Shown in pieces: positions 7,146 to 18,124 of a DNA stretch of 64,000 nt (position 1 is the stretch's first letter; each line of letters opens with the position of its first letter). The position numbers and the translations under genes were made by a program. Source of the DNA: Rahnella aceris (GTDB lineage Bacteria > Pseudomonadota > Gammaproteobacteria > Enterobacterales > Enterobacteriaceae); the NCBI RefSeq assembly GCF_011684115.1, contig NZ_JAADJV010000002.1:619209-683208 (forward strand). Reading direction: 5' to 3'. The notes under the pieces were generated by a model. The model saw only the letters and a list, made by a program, of their open reading frames with translations. It searched no databases and was not told where the DNA came from.

Positions 7146-8546
7146 GTGCAAAATCCTCAGCAACAAAGCCGCAGAAACTTTCTTTCGCATAGCGCCAAAA
7201 TCACTGCCACCGGCGCGCTGTTAACCGCAGGTATGGCATCAGCCTCCCCGTTCAAACCGGGCGCGATGGACGAAAAATGTGACGATGCCAGCCAGATCAA
7301 CGCAATTTCTGCGCCGCATTACCAGTTGCGCAATGTGCGGCTGGAAGAGGGTTTTGAGCGCGAAGGCGATATCGTTATTGCCACCCAAACCGGCCTGTAC
7401 AACCTGGAAATCAACAACGGCAAAATCGTGGCGATCCAGCCTGCAAAAGACGCCCCGGCCAGCACCTTGCCTGCTTTTGATGCCAGAGGATTACTTCTGC
7501 TGCCCGCCACGCGCGACATGCATATTCACCTCGACAAAACCTTCTACGGCGGCAAATGGGAAGCGCCACGCCCGCGTAAAGGCAAAACAATCATGGACAT
7601 GATTGCCCGCGAACAGGTGCTGATCCCCAAACTGCTACCAACATCGGTGGAACATGCCGAAGCGATCATCGGGCTGCTGCATTCCAAAGGCACCACCGTG
7701 GCGCGCAGCCACTGCAATATCGACCCGGTCAGCGGCCTGAAAAGCCTTGAGCATCTGAAAATCGCACTGGAAAAACATCAGCAGGATTTCAGTTGTGAAA
7801 TTGTGGCGTTCCCGCAACACGGCTTGCTGCATTCGAAAGTCGATGGCCTGATGCGTGAGGCGATGCAAATGGGCGCGCAATACGTCGGTGGACTGGATCC
7901 CACTAACGTGGATGGCGCGATGGAAAAATCCCTCGACGCGATGTTTCAGATTGCACTGGATACGAATAAAGGCGTGGATATTCATCTGCATGAAACCACG
8001 CCGGCCGGTATTGCGGCAGTGAAATACATGATTCAGACCGTGGAGAAAAACCCGCAACTGAAAGGCAAAGTGACGCTCAGCCACGGTTTTGCGCTGGCGA
8101 TGATGCAGGGCGCTGAACTCGATGAAGTGATCGGCGGGCTTGCCGAACAGCAGTTCACCGTCGCTTCCACCATTCCGCTCGGCAAACTGAATATGCCGCT
8201 GCCGCAGCTCAGCCAGAACGGCGTATTTGTCATGACCGGCACAGACAGCGTCATTGATCACTGGTCGCCGTTCGGCACCGGCAGCATGCTGGAAAAAGCC
8301 AGCCTCTACGCCCAGCTCTACGGTAACTCCGACGAATTTGGCCTGACGCGCTCCCTCGCTATCGCCACCGGCAACGTCCTGCCGCTCGACGACAGCGGCA
8401 CACGCCAGTGGCCTGCGGTGAACGATAACGCCGAAATGATCCTGGTCGACGCCAGTTGCTCTGCCGAAGCGGTGGCGCGGGTGTCAGAGGTGAAAGCGAC
8501 ATTCCATCAGGGCAGATTAGTGTTTGGTGCGGTGGGGAAAGTGTGA
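7146..8546 (+). CDS. Tat-exported amidohydrolase, cytosine-deaminase-like
   Basis: Metal-dependent amidohydrolase of the cytosine deaminase/isopropylammelide type. Metal and catalytic stretches in order: DMHIHLDKTFYGG, ARSHCNIDP, VDIHLHET, TLSHGFA and TGTDSVIDHWSPFGTG. I prefer GTG 7146, which follows AAGGAA by six bases. The GTG at 7098 gives a longer frame without support. The protein then opens MQNPQQQSRRNFLSHSAK with a hydrophobic stretch to ASA, a twin-arginine signal, so the enzyme probably works folded in the periplasm. About 466 residues. The substrate cannot be told from sequence; hydrolysis of a cyclic amide or deamination of a pyrimidine or triazine-like ring is typical. A LysR-type gene precedes it. 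Confidence 0.85.
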   Translation: MQNPQQQSRRNFLSHSAKITATGALLTAGMASASPFKPGAMDEKCDDASQINAISAPHYQLRNVRLEEGFEREGDIVIATQTGLYNLEINNGKIVAIQPAKDAPASTLPAFDARGLLLLPATRDMHIHLDKTFYGGKWEAPRPRKGKTIMDMIAREQVLIPKLLPTSVEHAEAIIGLLHSKGTTVARSHCNIDPVSGLKSLEHLKIALEKHQQDFSCEIVAFPQHGLLHSKVDGLMREAMQMGAQYVGGLDPTNVDGAMEKSLDAMFQIALDTNKGVDIHLHETTPAGIAAVKYMIQTVEKNPQLKGKVTLSHGFALAMMQGAELDEVIGGLAEQQFTVASTIPLGKLNMPLPQLSQNGVFVMTGTDSVIDHWSPFGTGSMLEKASLYAQLYGNSDEFGLTRSLAIATGNVLPLDDSGTRQWPAVNDNAEMILVDASCSAEAVARVSEVKATFHQGRLVFGAVGKV

Positions 8547-8575
8547 GGCATTGAAAGTAGTAAACGCTGCCAAGC

Positions 8576-8599
8576 AAAAAGCCCCTTTCGGGGCTTTTT
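8576..8599. terminator. Bidirectional rho-independent terminator between amidohydrolase and ssb
   Basis: AAAAAGCCCC, loop TTTC, GGGGCTTTTT. A-tract and T-tract on either side serve both converging genes. Confidence 0.92.
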
Positions 8600-8633
8600 G
8601 TTGTTCTGAACGTTGATGCCCGAAGGCAATGAA

Positions 8634-9176
8634 TCAGAACGGGATATCGTCGTCGAAATCCATTGGGGGTTCGTTGTTCTGTGCTGGCGCGTTGTTTTGC
8701 GCAGCGGGACGAGATTGCTGACCGCCACTGAACTGGTTGCCGCCTTGTGGCTGCTGAGGCTGACCCCAACCGCCCTGCTGGCCGCCTGCGGATGGCTGAC
8801 CGCCACCTGCTGGTGCGCCACCGCTTGCACGGCCGCCGAGCATCTGCATGGTGCCGCCTACGTTAACGACGACTTCGGTGGTGTATTTTTCAACGCCAGC
8901 CTGATCGGTCCATTTACGGGTTTGCAATGCGCCTTCGATGTAAACCTGAGAACCTTTCTTCAGGTATTCGCCTGCGACTTCCGCTAATTTGCCGAACAAC
9001 ACCACACGGTGCCATTCGGTTTTTTCTTTCTGCTCGCCGGTGGCTTTGTCACGCCAGCTTTCAGACGTTGCCAGAGTGATGTTGGCAACCGCGCCGCCGT
9101 TAGGCATGTAGCGGACTTCCGGGTCTTGCCCCAGATTACCGACGAGAATAACTTTGTTTACGCCTCTGCTGGCCAT
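8634..9176 (-). CDS. ssb: Single-stranded DNA-binding protein
   Basis: SSB coats single-stranded DNA during replication, recombination and repair. The start ATG 9176 ([19 protein letters not shown]) follows AGGAGA by six bases; an upstream in-frame ATG at 9236 is not used. The 180 residues comprise the OB fold (1-112), a Gly/Gln/Pro-rich flexible linker, and the acidic tail ending DFDDDIPF that docks partner proteins. The gene is divergent from uvrA, as in E. coli, and a LexA box lies between them. It ends against the terminator at 8576. Confidence 0.98.
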   Translation of the reverse strand: MASRGVNKVILVGNLGQDPEVRYMPNGGAVANITLATSESWRDKATGEQKEKTEWHRVVLFGKLAEVAGEYLKKGSQVYIEGALQTRKWTDQAGVEKYTTEVVVNVGGTMQMLGGRASGGAPAGGGQPSAGGQQGGWGQPQQPQGGNQFSGGQQSRPAAQNNAPAQNNEPPMDFDDDIPF

Positions 9177-9339
9177 GTGGATTCTCCTGATGATGTATGT
9201 CGTGGTTGAAACCACAGTTGAAGGTGATGAATTCACTTTGTGCCATTATAACCACAAAACGTGTTATCCGTACCATGCATGTAAAGCCTTGGAAGATTCC
9301 TCGCAGATCGGCCAGTAAACATTCCATTGTTACATTGAG

Positions 9340-9359
9340 TACTGGATATACATTCAGGT
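9340..9359. promoter_or_regulatory. LexA (SOS) box in the ssb-uvrA intergenic region
   Basis: TACTGGATATACATTCAGGT contains CTG-N10-CAG. The same position carries the uvrA/ssb SOS box in E. coli. The rest of the 323-base gap holds the divergent promoters and no other gene. Confidence 0.88.
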
Positions 9360-9499
9360 TTTGGGGTGGCACAGGCTGTGATTTGTGTCATAATTGCGCG
9401 TTACGTTCTTCTCTGTGCCCGATTCGATGGCTGGCGCGAAACTGGTTTTCACGGCGGTCACCGGCACGGTGAGCTATCAAGTTAATCCGGGAATGATGA

Positions 9500-12355
9500 A
9501 TGGATAAGATCGAAGTTCGGGGCGCACGCACCCATAATCTCAAGAATATCAACCTGATTATCCCGCGCGACAAACTGATTGTTGTCACCGGCTTATCCGG
9601 TTCAGGCAAGTCCTCTCTGGCGTTCGATACGCTGTACGCCGAAGGCCAGCGCCGCTACGTCGAGTCGCTGTCGGCCTACGCACGCCAATTTTTATCCTTA
9701 ATGGAAAAACCAGACGTCGACCATATTGAAGGTCTGTCTCCGGCGATTTCGATTGAGCAAAAATCAACGTCGCACAACCCGCGCTCTACCGTCGGGACCA
9801 TCACCGAAATCCACGACTACCTGCGCCTGCTGTTTGCCCGCGTGGGCGAGCCGCGCTGCCCGGATCATAATATTCCGCTGTCAGCCCAGACCGTCAGCCA
9901 GATGGTGGATAACGTACTGGCACAGCCGGAAGGCCAGCGTCTGATGCTGCTGGCGACCATCATTAAAGATCGCAAAGGCGAGCATACCAAGACGCTGGAA
10001 AACCTGGCGTCGCAGGGCTATATCCGTGCGCGTATTGATGGTGAAGTGTGTGATTTGTCCGATCCGCCAAAATTAGAATTGCAGAAGAAACACACCATTG
10101 AAGTGGTCGTTGACCGCTTTAAAGTGCGTGACGATCTGGCGCAACGCCTGGCGGAATCGTTTGAAACCGCGCTCGAGCTTTCCGGTGGTACCGCCGTGGT
10201 CGCCGATATGGATGACCCGAAAGCCGAAGAAATGCTGTTCTCGGCCAACTTTGCCTGTCCGGTGTGCGGCTACAGCATGCGCGAGCTTGAACCGCGTATG
10301 TTCTCGTTCAACAACCCGGCGGGAGCCTGTCCGACCTGTGACGGGCTGGGTGTGCAGCAGTTCTTCGACCCTGATCGCGTGGTGCAAAACCCTGAGCTTT
10401 CACTGGCGGGTGGGGCTATCCGCGGCTGGGATCGTCGTAACTTCTATTATTTCCAGATGCTGCGCTCTCTTGGTGAGCATTATGATTTCGACGTGGAAGC
10501 GCCGTTTAACGAACTGAGCAGCGACGTGCAAAACGCCATCCTGCACGGTTCCGGCAAAACCACCATTGAATTCAAATACATTAACGATCGCGGTGATACT
10601 TCGATTCGTCGCCATCCGTTTGAAGGCGTACTGCACAATATGGAGCGCCGTTATAAAGAAACGGAATCCAGCGCAGTACGTGAAGAACTGTCGAAATACA
10701 TCAGCAACCGTCCGTGTACTTCCTGCAGCGGCACCCGCCTGCGTGAAGAAGCCCGTAACGTATTTGTCGAAGAAACCACGCTGCCGGAAATCTCTGATTT
10801 CAGCATCGGCCATGCGATGGATTTCTTCCGCAATATGAAACTCAGCGGTCAGCGCGCCAAAATTGCTGAGAAAGTGCTGAAAGAGATTGGCGATCGCCTG
10901 AAATTCCTGGTGAACGTCGGCCTGAATTACCTCTCGCTGTCACGTTCTGCGGAAACGCTGTCCGGCGGCGAAGCCCAGCGTATCCGTCTGGCGAGCCAGA
11001 TTGGTGCCGGTCTGGTGGGCGTGATGTACGTGCTGGATGAGCCGTCTATCGGCCTGCATCAGCGCGACAACGAGCGTCTGCTGGAAACCCTGATCCACCT
11101 GCGCGACCTCGGTAACACGGTGATTGTGGTCGAGCACGACGAAGACGCGATCCGCGCTGCCGACCATATTATTGATATTGGTCCGGGTGCAGGCGTACAC
11201 GGTGGCGAAGTGGTGGCTGAAGGCACCGCTGAAGACATTATGGCGACCGAGAATTCACTGACCGGCCAGTTCCTGAGCGGTAAACGGGAAATCTCCGTAC
11301 CGGCGCAGCGCGTCCCGGCGGATGCCACCAAAGTGCTGAAACTTTCCGGCGCTAAAGGCAACAACCTGAAAGATGTCACGCTGACGCTGCCGGTGGGCCT
11401 GTTTACCTGTATCACCGGCGTGTCCGGCTCCGGTAAATCGACGTTGATCAACGACACGCTGTTCCCGCTGGCACAGCGCGAGCTGAATGGCGCAACGATT
11501 GCTGAAGCTGCGCCGTACCGTGAAATCGAAGGTCTGGGCCATTTCGATAAAGTCATCGACATCGACCAGAGCCCGATTGGCCGTACGCCGCGCTCTAACC
11601 CGGCAACCTACACCGGTATTTTCACGCCGGTGCGTGAGCTGTTTGCCGGTGTGCCGGAATCACGTTCACGCGGCTACACGCCGGGGCGTTTCAGTTTCAA
11701 CGTCAAAGGCGGCCGCTGCGAAGCCTGTCAGGGCGACGGCGTGATCAAAGTTGAAATGCACTTCCTGCCGGATATTTATGTGCCGTGCGATCAGTGCAAA
11801 GGCAAACGCTATAACCGCGAAACGCTGGAAATTAAATACAAAGGCAAGAGCATCCACGAAGTGCTGGAGATGACCATTGAAGAAGCGCGTGATTTCTTCG
11901 ATGCCGTCCCTGCCCTTGCGCGTAAATTGCAGACGCTGATCGACGTCGGTCTGACCTACATCAGCCTCGGCCAGTCAGCGACCACGCTGTCCGGCGGTGA
12001 AGCACAGCGCGTCAAACTGGCGCGTGAGCTGTCCAAACGCGGCACCGGTCAGACGTTGTATATTCTCGACGAACCGACCACCGGCCTGCACTTTGCCGAT
12101 ATTCAGCAACTGTTGGAAGTGCTGCATCAGCTACGCGATCAGGGCAACACCATCGTGGTGATTGAACACAATCTGGACGTGATTAAAACCGCGGACTGGA
12201 TTGTTGATCTCGGGCCAGAAGGCGGTGCGGGCGGCGGACAGATTCTGGTCGCCGGTACGCCGGAAACCGTCGCGGAATGCAAAGAATCGCATACTGCGCG
12301 CTTCCTGAAACCGTTGCTGGAACGCCACAGCCAGCAGGCGAAGAAAAGCGCTTAA
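9500..12355 (+). CDS. uvrA: Excinuclease ABC subunit A
   Basis: Damage-recognition ATPase of nucleotide excision repair; a dimer loads UvrB at lesions. It carries two ABC ATPase modules, with Walker [10 protein letters not shown] near residue 31 and GVSGSGKST near 640. Both LSGGEAQR signatures are present. The zinc modules are CPVCGYS...CPTCDG and CEACQGDG...CDQCKG. The length of 951 residues is slightly longer than E. coli because of the C-terminal tail. ATG 9500 follows GGGAATGATGA. Induction by DNA damage is expected through the LexA box about 140 bases upstream. A strong terminator follows directly. Confidence 0.98.
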   Translation: MDKIEVRGARTHNLKNINLIIPRDKLIVVTGLSGSGKSSLAFDTLYAEGQRRYVESLSAYARQFLSLMEKPDVDHIEGLSPAISIEQKSTSHNPRSTVGTITEIHDYLRLLFARVGEPRCPDHNIPLSAQTVSQMVDNVLAQPEGQRLMLLATIIKDRKGEHTKTLENLASQGYIRARIDGEVCDLSDPPKLELQKKHTIEVVVDRFKVRDDLAQRLAESFETALELSGGTAVVADMDDPKAEEMLFSANFACPVCGYSMRELEPRMFSFNNPAGACPTCDGLGVQQFFDPDRVVQNPELSLAGGAIRGWDRRNFYYFQMLRSLGEHYDFDVEAPFNELSSDVQNAILHGSGKTTIEFKYINDRGDTSIRRHPFEGVLHNMERRYKETESSAVREELSKYISNRPCTSCSGTRLREEARNVFVEETTLPEISDFSIGHAMDFFRNMKLSGQRAKIAEKVLKEIGDRLKFLVNVGLNYLSLSRSAETLSGGEAQRIRLASQIGAGLVGVMYVLDEPSIGLHQRDNERLLETLIHLRDLGNTVIVVEHDEDAIRAADHIIDIGPGAGVHGGEVVAEGTAEDIMATENSLTGQFLSGKREISVPAQRVPADATKVLKLSGAKGNNLKDVTLTLPVGLFTCITGVSGSGKSTLINDTLFPLAQRELNGATIAEAAPYREIEGLGHFDKVIDIDQSPIGRTPRSNPATYTGIFTPVRELFAGVPESRSRGYTPGRFSFNVKGGRCEACQGDGVIKVEMHFLPDIYVPCDQCKGKRYNRETLEIKYKGKSIHEVLEMTIEEARDFFDAVPALARKLQTLIDVGLTYISLGQSATTLSGGEAQRVKLARELSKRGTGQTLYILDEPTTGLHFADIQQLLEVLHQLRDQGNTIVVIEHNLDVIKTADWIVDLGPEGGAGGGQILVAGTPETVAECKESHTARFLKPLLERHSQQAKKSA

Positions 12356-12363
12356 GCCATAGC

Positions 12364-12393
12364 AAAAGGCCTTCCCAAACGGGAAGGCCTTTT
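12364..12393. terminator. uvrA terminator, shared with the AbiE-like operon
   Basis: AAAAGGCCTTCCC, loop AAAC, GGGAAGGCCTTTT. Perfect 13-bp stem with tracts on both sides, lying between convergent stop codons. Confidence 0.93.
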
Positions 12394-12404
12394 GTTTGTC
12401 CTGA

Positions 12405-13160
12405 TTACAGACCAAATCCTTCTCTGATCCTTTTAATGACATCTTCTACAGACCCCCGCTGATTCAGTGACCTGAGATCAATATTCTCATCTGACAGTTT
12501 TGTGAGAAAGCTCTCCATGTCAGCCCGAATGTTCTCGGGAATGGTGGCAGCCTTTCCTGTCAGTTGACCTGATAACCGGATCACATCATTTCTGTGCTTA
12601 TTCACAACACGGGAATCCACAGGTTCTCCTGCCGCCTTGCGGGTTGACAGATCAAGCCACGCATTCATTTTTAAAGGGATTAACCTGTCTGCTCCGATAT
12701 ACGAGAATAATTCCGTGCGCAGGAGGCCATCCCTGAGGAAGGAATAATAATGTTCATCGAGGAGGATAGCTGAGAGGCTGGAAACACCTTCATCTTTGGG
12801 GATCGGGATAATCTGAGCATCTTCCGGAGGTTCCATTCCTTGTGGAGAACGCGAGAAAAGTTCAATCTGAAAGGGGTAACTCGTGTTTTCTGGTTTCAGA
12901 AACCGGTAAAAAATGGGCTTTCCCTCACCCGTCTGGCGGATTTCGTAGTTGCCTGACTTTATAAATTCCCAAAACAGACTGACAAAATCAGGGCTCAGCG
13001 CCTCAATAATGAGGACAATATCCAGATCTTTGGTGGCCCGAAATTCTCCCCCGGCTTCATCCATAGTGATCCAGGATGCGACACCACCGATGAGGACGTA
13101 TTGATCCTGATATTTTTTGAAATACTCGCCAAACAGTTTTAGTCCCCGAATTTCATCCAT
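12405..13160 (-). CDS. AbiEii-like nucleotidyltransferase (probable type IV-like toxin)
   Basis: 251 residues with a minimal nucleotidyltransferase start: YVLIGGVASWI (21-31) followed by RATKDLDIVLI (41-51), the GG...DxD pattern of DNA polymerase beta-like enzymes such as AbiEii/MenA toxins. A third acidic residue may be Glu99 or nearby in PFQIELFSRS. AbiEii-family toxins modify NTP acceptors or tRNA to block growth. The gene start overlaps the end of the upstream regulator gene by 22 bases, so translation is coupled, as in abiE operons. It ends 11 bases from the uvrA terminator and looks like an insertion between uvrA and the esterase. Toxicity is inferred from family and layout only. Confidence 0.7.
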   Translation of the reverse strand: MDEIRGLKLFGEYFKKYQDQYVLIGGVASWITMDEAGGEFRATKDLDIVLIIEALSPDFVSLFWEFIKSGNYEIRQTGEGKPIFYRFLKPENTSYPFQIELFSRSPQGMEPPEDAQIIPIPKDEGVSSLSAILLDEHYYSFLRDGLLRTELFSYIGADRLIPLKMNAWLDLSTRKAAGEPVDSRVVNKHRNDVIRLSGQLTGKAATIPENIRADMESFLTKLSDENIDLRSLNQRGSVEDVIKRIREGFGL

Positions 13161-14179
13161 GGGTATTGATCCTTAAGTTCACTGAGCGCCAGTTGGACCC
13201 GTTCATCCTGATTATCTTTCTGTGTCAGATACAGAGATATTTCATCAACGATATGTGTTGAAGCTTTGGGACTCCGGTAGCTCCAGATTTCAACTGTAGC
13301 TACAGCGCTGTCGATATGAGTCACTTCATCAAATTCCCCCCTTTTCAGGAGTGAAGTGAATACTTCCCGGGTCATCGCAAACACAGGCTTAGCGCCACGG
13401 GCCAGCATCGTGTATTCCGCTAAAGCGCTGTCTCCGGCATAACAGACCCCCTCATCTAAAGGAGGTAGCTTGTTAATCCAGACGATTTTCTTCACCGGAT
13501 TACGCATCAGCAGAAGAGATTTTACGAAAGTCTCTGAGCGCGAAAATCTGAGTGAATAAAATCGGGTCGAAAAATCTTTCTCATGCGTTGAAGCAAGAAG
13601 CCCGGATTTTGTCAGCTCAGAAATGGCTTTTGAGAGCGTCACGCGACTGTAATTATATAAGCCCATCAACTGCTCAGCCGTACAGGTAATACCGGATTTA
13701 GAGAATGACTCATCCCATAAAAGCTGGATGAGCATAGCCTGAGTGGCCGGAGAAAAATCGTTTTGCACGTCTTTGCCGGCGCTTTTTTTACGAATTCTGA
13801 AGGCATCGCGCAAATCCATGGCCAGTTCAGGAATAAATAACTGCTTTTTAATCGCAATAAAATTTATGTGATGGTCAATCAAGCTGCGGCGTTCCGCCAG
13901 ATTCATATTTTCGCAGACGTAGACAACCACCTTATCTGTCATCCTTTCAATGAGTGACAGACGTTTCCTTATCGTGACAATGCCCGGATAGGTGTCATCC
14001 CGCTGTAAAGCCGCCAGCAGAATCAGAGGAGCGTCACCCGGCACACCAACTTCCAGTTCGAAGAAACCAAACAACTCCTGAAGACTGAATGAAACTGAGA
14101 GTTTTACTTCGGTGGCTGTAGTGCGAAAGCCTAAAACCGTTTCAAGGTAGCTAACCAGTTGCGTTATCTTCTGTGTCAT
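13139..14179 (-). CDS. Winged-helix regulator, probable cognate antitoxin of the nucleotidyltransferase
   Basis: 346 residues, first gene of a two-gene operon. Residues about 168-210 form a winged helix-turn-helix (TAEQLMGLYNYSRVTLSKAI, then SGLLAST). The C-terminal half (about 230-330) contains VCYAGDSALAEYTML and a beta-rich segment, similar in organisation to AbiEi antitoxins, although the helix-turn-helix is central here, not N-terminal. The N-terminal 150 residues resemble a restriction-endonuclease-like or DUF-type domain that I cannot name. Two nested inverted repeats lie immediately upstream and are the likely autoregulation site. No strong ribosome site precedes ATG 14179. Role inferred from operon position. 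Confidence 0.6.
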   Translation of the reverse strand: MTQKITQLVSYLETVLGFRTTATEVKLSVSFSLQELFGFFELEVGVPGDAPLILLAALQRDDTYPGIVTIRKRLSLIERMTDKVVVYVCENMNLAERRSLIDHHINFIAIKKQLFIPELAMDLRDAFRIRKKSAGKDVQNDFSPATQAMLIQLLWDESFSKSGITCTAEQLMGLYNYSRVTLSKAISELTKSGLLASTHEKDFSTRFYSLRFSRSETFVKSLLLMRNPVKKIVWINKLPPLDEGVCYAGDSALAEYTMLARGAKPVFAMTREVFTSLLKRGEFDEVTHIDSAVATVEIWSYRSPKASTHIVDEISLYLTQKDNQDERVQLALSELKDQYPWMKFGD

Positions 14180-14188
14180 TTGCAGATC

Positions 14189-14252
14189 CGTGTAAAGTCA
14201 TTTTTTAAAGTATAAAGCAAATCACTTTATACATCGAAAAAGACTTTACACG
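14189..14252. promoter_or_regulatory. Nested inverted repeats, likely operator of the AbiE-like operon
   Basis: Outer arms CGTGTAAAGTC (14189-14199) and GACTTTACACG (14242-14252) are 11-bp perfect inverted repeats. Inside them GTATAAAG (14210-14217) and CTTTATAC (14225-14232) form an 8-bp pair. Both share a TAAAG core, so up to four half-sites for the same dimeric repressor may be present between the regulator and the esterase gene. Confidence 0.65.
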
Positions 14253-14260
14253 GTGTGACC

Positions 14261-15487
<1,227 letters not shown>

Positions 15488-15557
15488 TCAAGTAACTCAC
15501 TGTTTTTGCACAACTCTCAGAGTAGGTTATTTTTACCGCCAGCGAGCGTGATCGGCG

Positions 15558-16475
15558 TCACTGTTCCGAAGATGCATCTAAAGCATGAAGCTGCGGCAGT
15601 GCACTCAGCCGCTGATAAGCAAAATCCCAGAAAGTCCGTACCTTGCGCGGCATTTGCTGTACCTGCTGCGCCACCAGTTGTACCGGCAACGGCAAAGGTT
15701 CGAAATCCTTCAGCAGCCGCACCATACGGCCTGCCTGCACATCATCCCTGACCTGATACGACAATAACCGTGCGATCCCCTGCCCGCTGCGCACCGCCAG
15801 CAGTTGCGATTCCACATCGTTGGAAAGTAAACGTGGCGACAGCCGCACGCGCAAATCGTCCTCATTCGGCCCGAAACGCCATTCACGGATTTGGGTGCGC
15901 AGCGTGCCCATCACCGTCTGATGAGAAGCGAGTTCCGACGGATGCTGTGGTTCGCCATGCTGCGCCAGATACGCCGGACTGGCGACCAGAACGCGGGTGA
16001 CTTGCGCAACCTTACGGGCGACTTTGCCTGAATCTTCCTGATGACCGATGCGCACCGCCAGATCTAACCCTTCGTCAATCAGATCCAGATTACGGTCATT
16101 TAACATCATTTCGATTTGCATATCAGGATGTTGCGCCAGAAATTCCATCACCAGCGGCGCGACGTGTTTACGACCAAACTGTACCGGTGCGGTGATGCGC
16201 AGCAGGCCGCTGAGCTGGGTTTCCGCGGTATCTTCTACCGCGTTCTGATACTGGCTGAGCAGCAGTCGCGCTTTTTCCGCCAGCCGTGCGCCTGCTTCTG
16301 TCGGCGCCAGACTGCGCGTGGTGCGCTCGACCAGCCTTGCGCCGAACCGGTGTTCCAGCGAAGCAATGGCGCGGGTGATCGCCGGAGGAGAACGGTGAAG
16401 TTTACGGGCAGCTTCCGCCAGGCTGCCATACTGAAGTACAGCGACAAAAATCGCCATTTCATCTAAACGGTCCAT
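15558..16475 (-). CDS. LysR-family regulator divergent from the GST operon
   Basis: 305 residues from ATG 16475, preceded by GGAAGA; a GTG at 16487 gives a slightly longer frame. N-terminal helix-turn-helix MAIFVAVLQYGSLAEAARKL...ITRAIASLEHRFG (7-50), the CrgA/DmlR-like branch of LysR regulators. The effector domain has LRITAPVQFGRKHVAPLV. It is transcribed away from the glutathione transferase gene 101 bases off and is the obvious candidate to control it. Confidence 0.9.
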   Translation of the reverse strand: MDRLDEMAIFVAVLQYGSLAEAARKLHRSPPAITRAIASLEHRFGARLVERTTRSLAPTEAGARLAEKARLLLSQYQNAVEDTAETQLSGLLRITAPVQFGRKHVAPLVMEFLAQHPDMQIEMMLNDRNLDLIDEGLDLAVRIGHQEDSGKVARKVAQVTRVLVASPAYLAQHGEPQHPSELASHQTVMGTLRTQIREWRFGPNEDDLRVRLSPRLLSNDVESQLLAVRSGQGIARLLSYQVRDDVQAGRMVRLLKDFEPLPLPVQLVAQQVQQMPRKVRTFWDFAYQRLSALPQLHALDASSEQ

Positions 16476-16576
16476 AGATTCTTCCACCAGGTGAAACGCT
16501 CAATTTCAATCTTCGTGGATCCCAATCATTTGATGCAAGAGTAATCTTGACGCCAGACCCATAAAGGAGACATTCC

Positions 16577-17197
16577 ATGCCAGCCATTCAACTTTACAGC
16601 ACACCGCTTTCCGGCCATTGCCACCGCGTAACTCTGTTGCTGAACATGCTCAGCCTGCCCTTTGAGAACAAAGACGGCGGCAAAGACATTCGTCAAACCG
16701 CCGAATTCGCGCAGTTAAATCCGCTGCAGCAGGTGCCGGTGCTGACCGACGGCGAACTCGTTGTCACCGACAGCAATGCGATTCTGGTGTATCTGGTGAA
16801 ACGTTACGCGCCCGACAGCCACTGGTTGCCGGAAGATCCGGTGCAGGCCGCTGAGGTGCAAAAATGGTTGTCCCGCGCCGCCGGTGAAGTGCGTTACGGC
16901 CCGGCATCTGCCCGTATGGTGAAACAGTTCGCCGCACCGGAATCTTATGAAAGCGCGCTGGCCGTGACGGCAAAGTTTCTGCCACAGCTTGAACAGCATC
17001 TGGAAAGCCGCGAGTTTCTGGCGACGGAGCGGGCAACGATTGCCGATCTGGCCTGTTACAGCTATGTGGCGACGGCTCCGGAAGGCGGCGTTTCGCTGGC
17101 GGATTACCCGGCGATTCGCCGCTGGCTGAAACGGGTGGAAAGCCTGCCGGGCTTTACGCCACTTCCGGCGTTGCCACTGCCTGAAATTGTGGGGTAA
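16577..17197 (+). CDS. Glutathione S-transferase family protein
   Basis: 206 residues. Thioredoxin-like N-terminal domain with LYSTPLSGHCHRVTLLLNML (6-25), the QVPVLTDGELVVTDSNAILVYL glutathione-binding segment (55-75) and an all-helical C-terminal domain from about residue 90. ATG 16577 follows AAAGGAGA. The gene sits six bases before a flavin-binding protein gene with which it is almost certainly cotranscribed. Together with the divergent LysR gene it forms a common enterobacterial detoxification unit. The electrophilic substrate is unknown. Confidence 0.9.
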   Translation: MPAIQLYSTPLSGHCHRVTLLLNMLSLPFENKDGGKDIRQTAEFAQLNPLQQVPVLTDGELVVTDSNAILVYLVKRYAPDSHWLPEDPVQAAEVQKWLSRAAGEVRYGPASARMVKQFAAPESYESALAVTAKFLPQLEQHLESREFLATERATIADLACYSYVATAPEGGVSLADYPAIRRWLKRVESLPGFTPLPALPLPEIVG

Positions 17198-17203
17198 AAC
17201 GCG

Positions 17204-18124
17204 ATGAACAATCCTTTCCATGCAGACGAAATCCTGGCACAGGACATGGCAGGGTTTGATGTTTCCGTACACGGCATCCGCGATGCGATGCCGGAACAGC
17301 ACCGGCTTTTTTTCGCCACGCTGCCTTATCTGTTTATCTCAACACTGGACGAAAACGGCTGGCCGGTGGCAACTCTGCTGACCGGCCCCGCCGGGTTTAT
17401 CAGTACGCCGGATGACATCCATTTGCGGATAAATGCGCCGCGACGGGCGGACGACCCGGCCCTGGCTGCTTTACAGCCGGGGAAACAGATTGGCGGGCTG
17501 GGGATCGATTTTTCCAACCGGCGGCGTAACCGCGTGAACGGCAGGATCGGGCGCATGGATAAAAACCGCATTGAGATCGTCGTCGATCAAAGTTTTGGTA
17601 ATTGTCCGCAGTATATCCAGATACGCAAACTGGCCGATGTGCCCGTCAGTTTGCCGCTGGCTGCGCGGGAGGATATGACCGAACCGGATGCTGACGCCCG
17701 CGCACTGATTGCCCGCGCCGATACGTTTTTTATCGCCAGCCACGCGCACGGCGGTGCCGATGTGTCGCATCGCGGCGGCCAGCCGGGATTTGCGCATCTG
17801 GTGGGAAACCGCTTGTGGGTGCCTGATTTTCGCGGCAACCGTTATATGAATACGCTGGGGAATTTGCTGGCAGAACCGCGTGCAGCGCTGCTGTTTATCG
17901 ATTTCGAAAACGGTGACCTGCTGCATCTTCAGGGACACACGCAAATCCACTGGCAGCCGGAGGATATTCCCGGGCCAGCAGGCGCAGAACGTTACTGGAG
18001 TCTGGACATCACCCGCGTGTGGCGCTTTCGCGGCGCACTGCCGTGGCGGGCAGAGGTGGCGGACTTCTCTCCTGCAACCCTCAGCAGTGGCAACTGGCCG
18101 GATAATCAGCGGCCAATTTCCTGA
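17204..18124 (+). CDS. Pyridoxamine 5'-phosphate oxidase-like flavin-binding protein
   Basis: 306 residues with a split-barrel FMN-binding fold occurring in two parts: FFATLPYLFISTLDENGWPVATLL (36-59) and, later, FFIASHAHGGADVSHRGGQPGF (180-201) with VPDFRGNRYMNTLGNL. This is the family annotated as pyridoxamine 5'-phosphate oxidase-related, not PdxH itself. It is translated from ATG 17204, six bases after the GST stop, so translational coupling is likely. It may reduce or dissipate reactive compounds together with the transferase. Its last 19 bases overlap the convergent yjbR-like gene. Confidence 0.88.
   Translation: MNNPFHADEILAQDMAGFDVSVHGIRDAMPEQHRLFFATLPYLFISTLDENGWPVATLLTGPAGFISTPDDIHLRINAPRRADDPALAALQPGKQIGGLGIDFSNRRRNRVNGRIGRMDKNRIEIVVDQSFGNCPQYIQIRKLADVPVSLPLAAREDMTEPDADARALIARADTFFIASHAHGGADVSHRGGQPGFAHLVGNRLWVPDFRGNRYMNTLGNLLAEPRAALLFIDFENGDLLHLQGHTQIHWQPEDIPGPAGAERYWSLDITRVWRFRGALPWRAEVADFSPATLSSGNWPDNQRPIS

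Noticed and set aside
7635..8261. 208-codon minus-strand open frame inside the amidohydrolase
   Set aside because: Antisense shadow of a strongly supported gene; His/Phe/Arg-rich composition typical of opposite-strand reading, no ribosome site.
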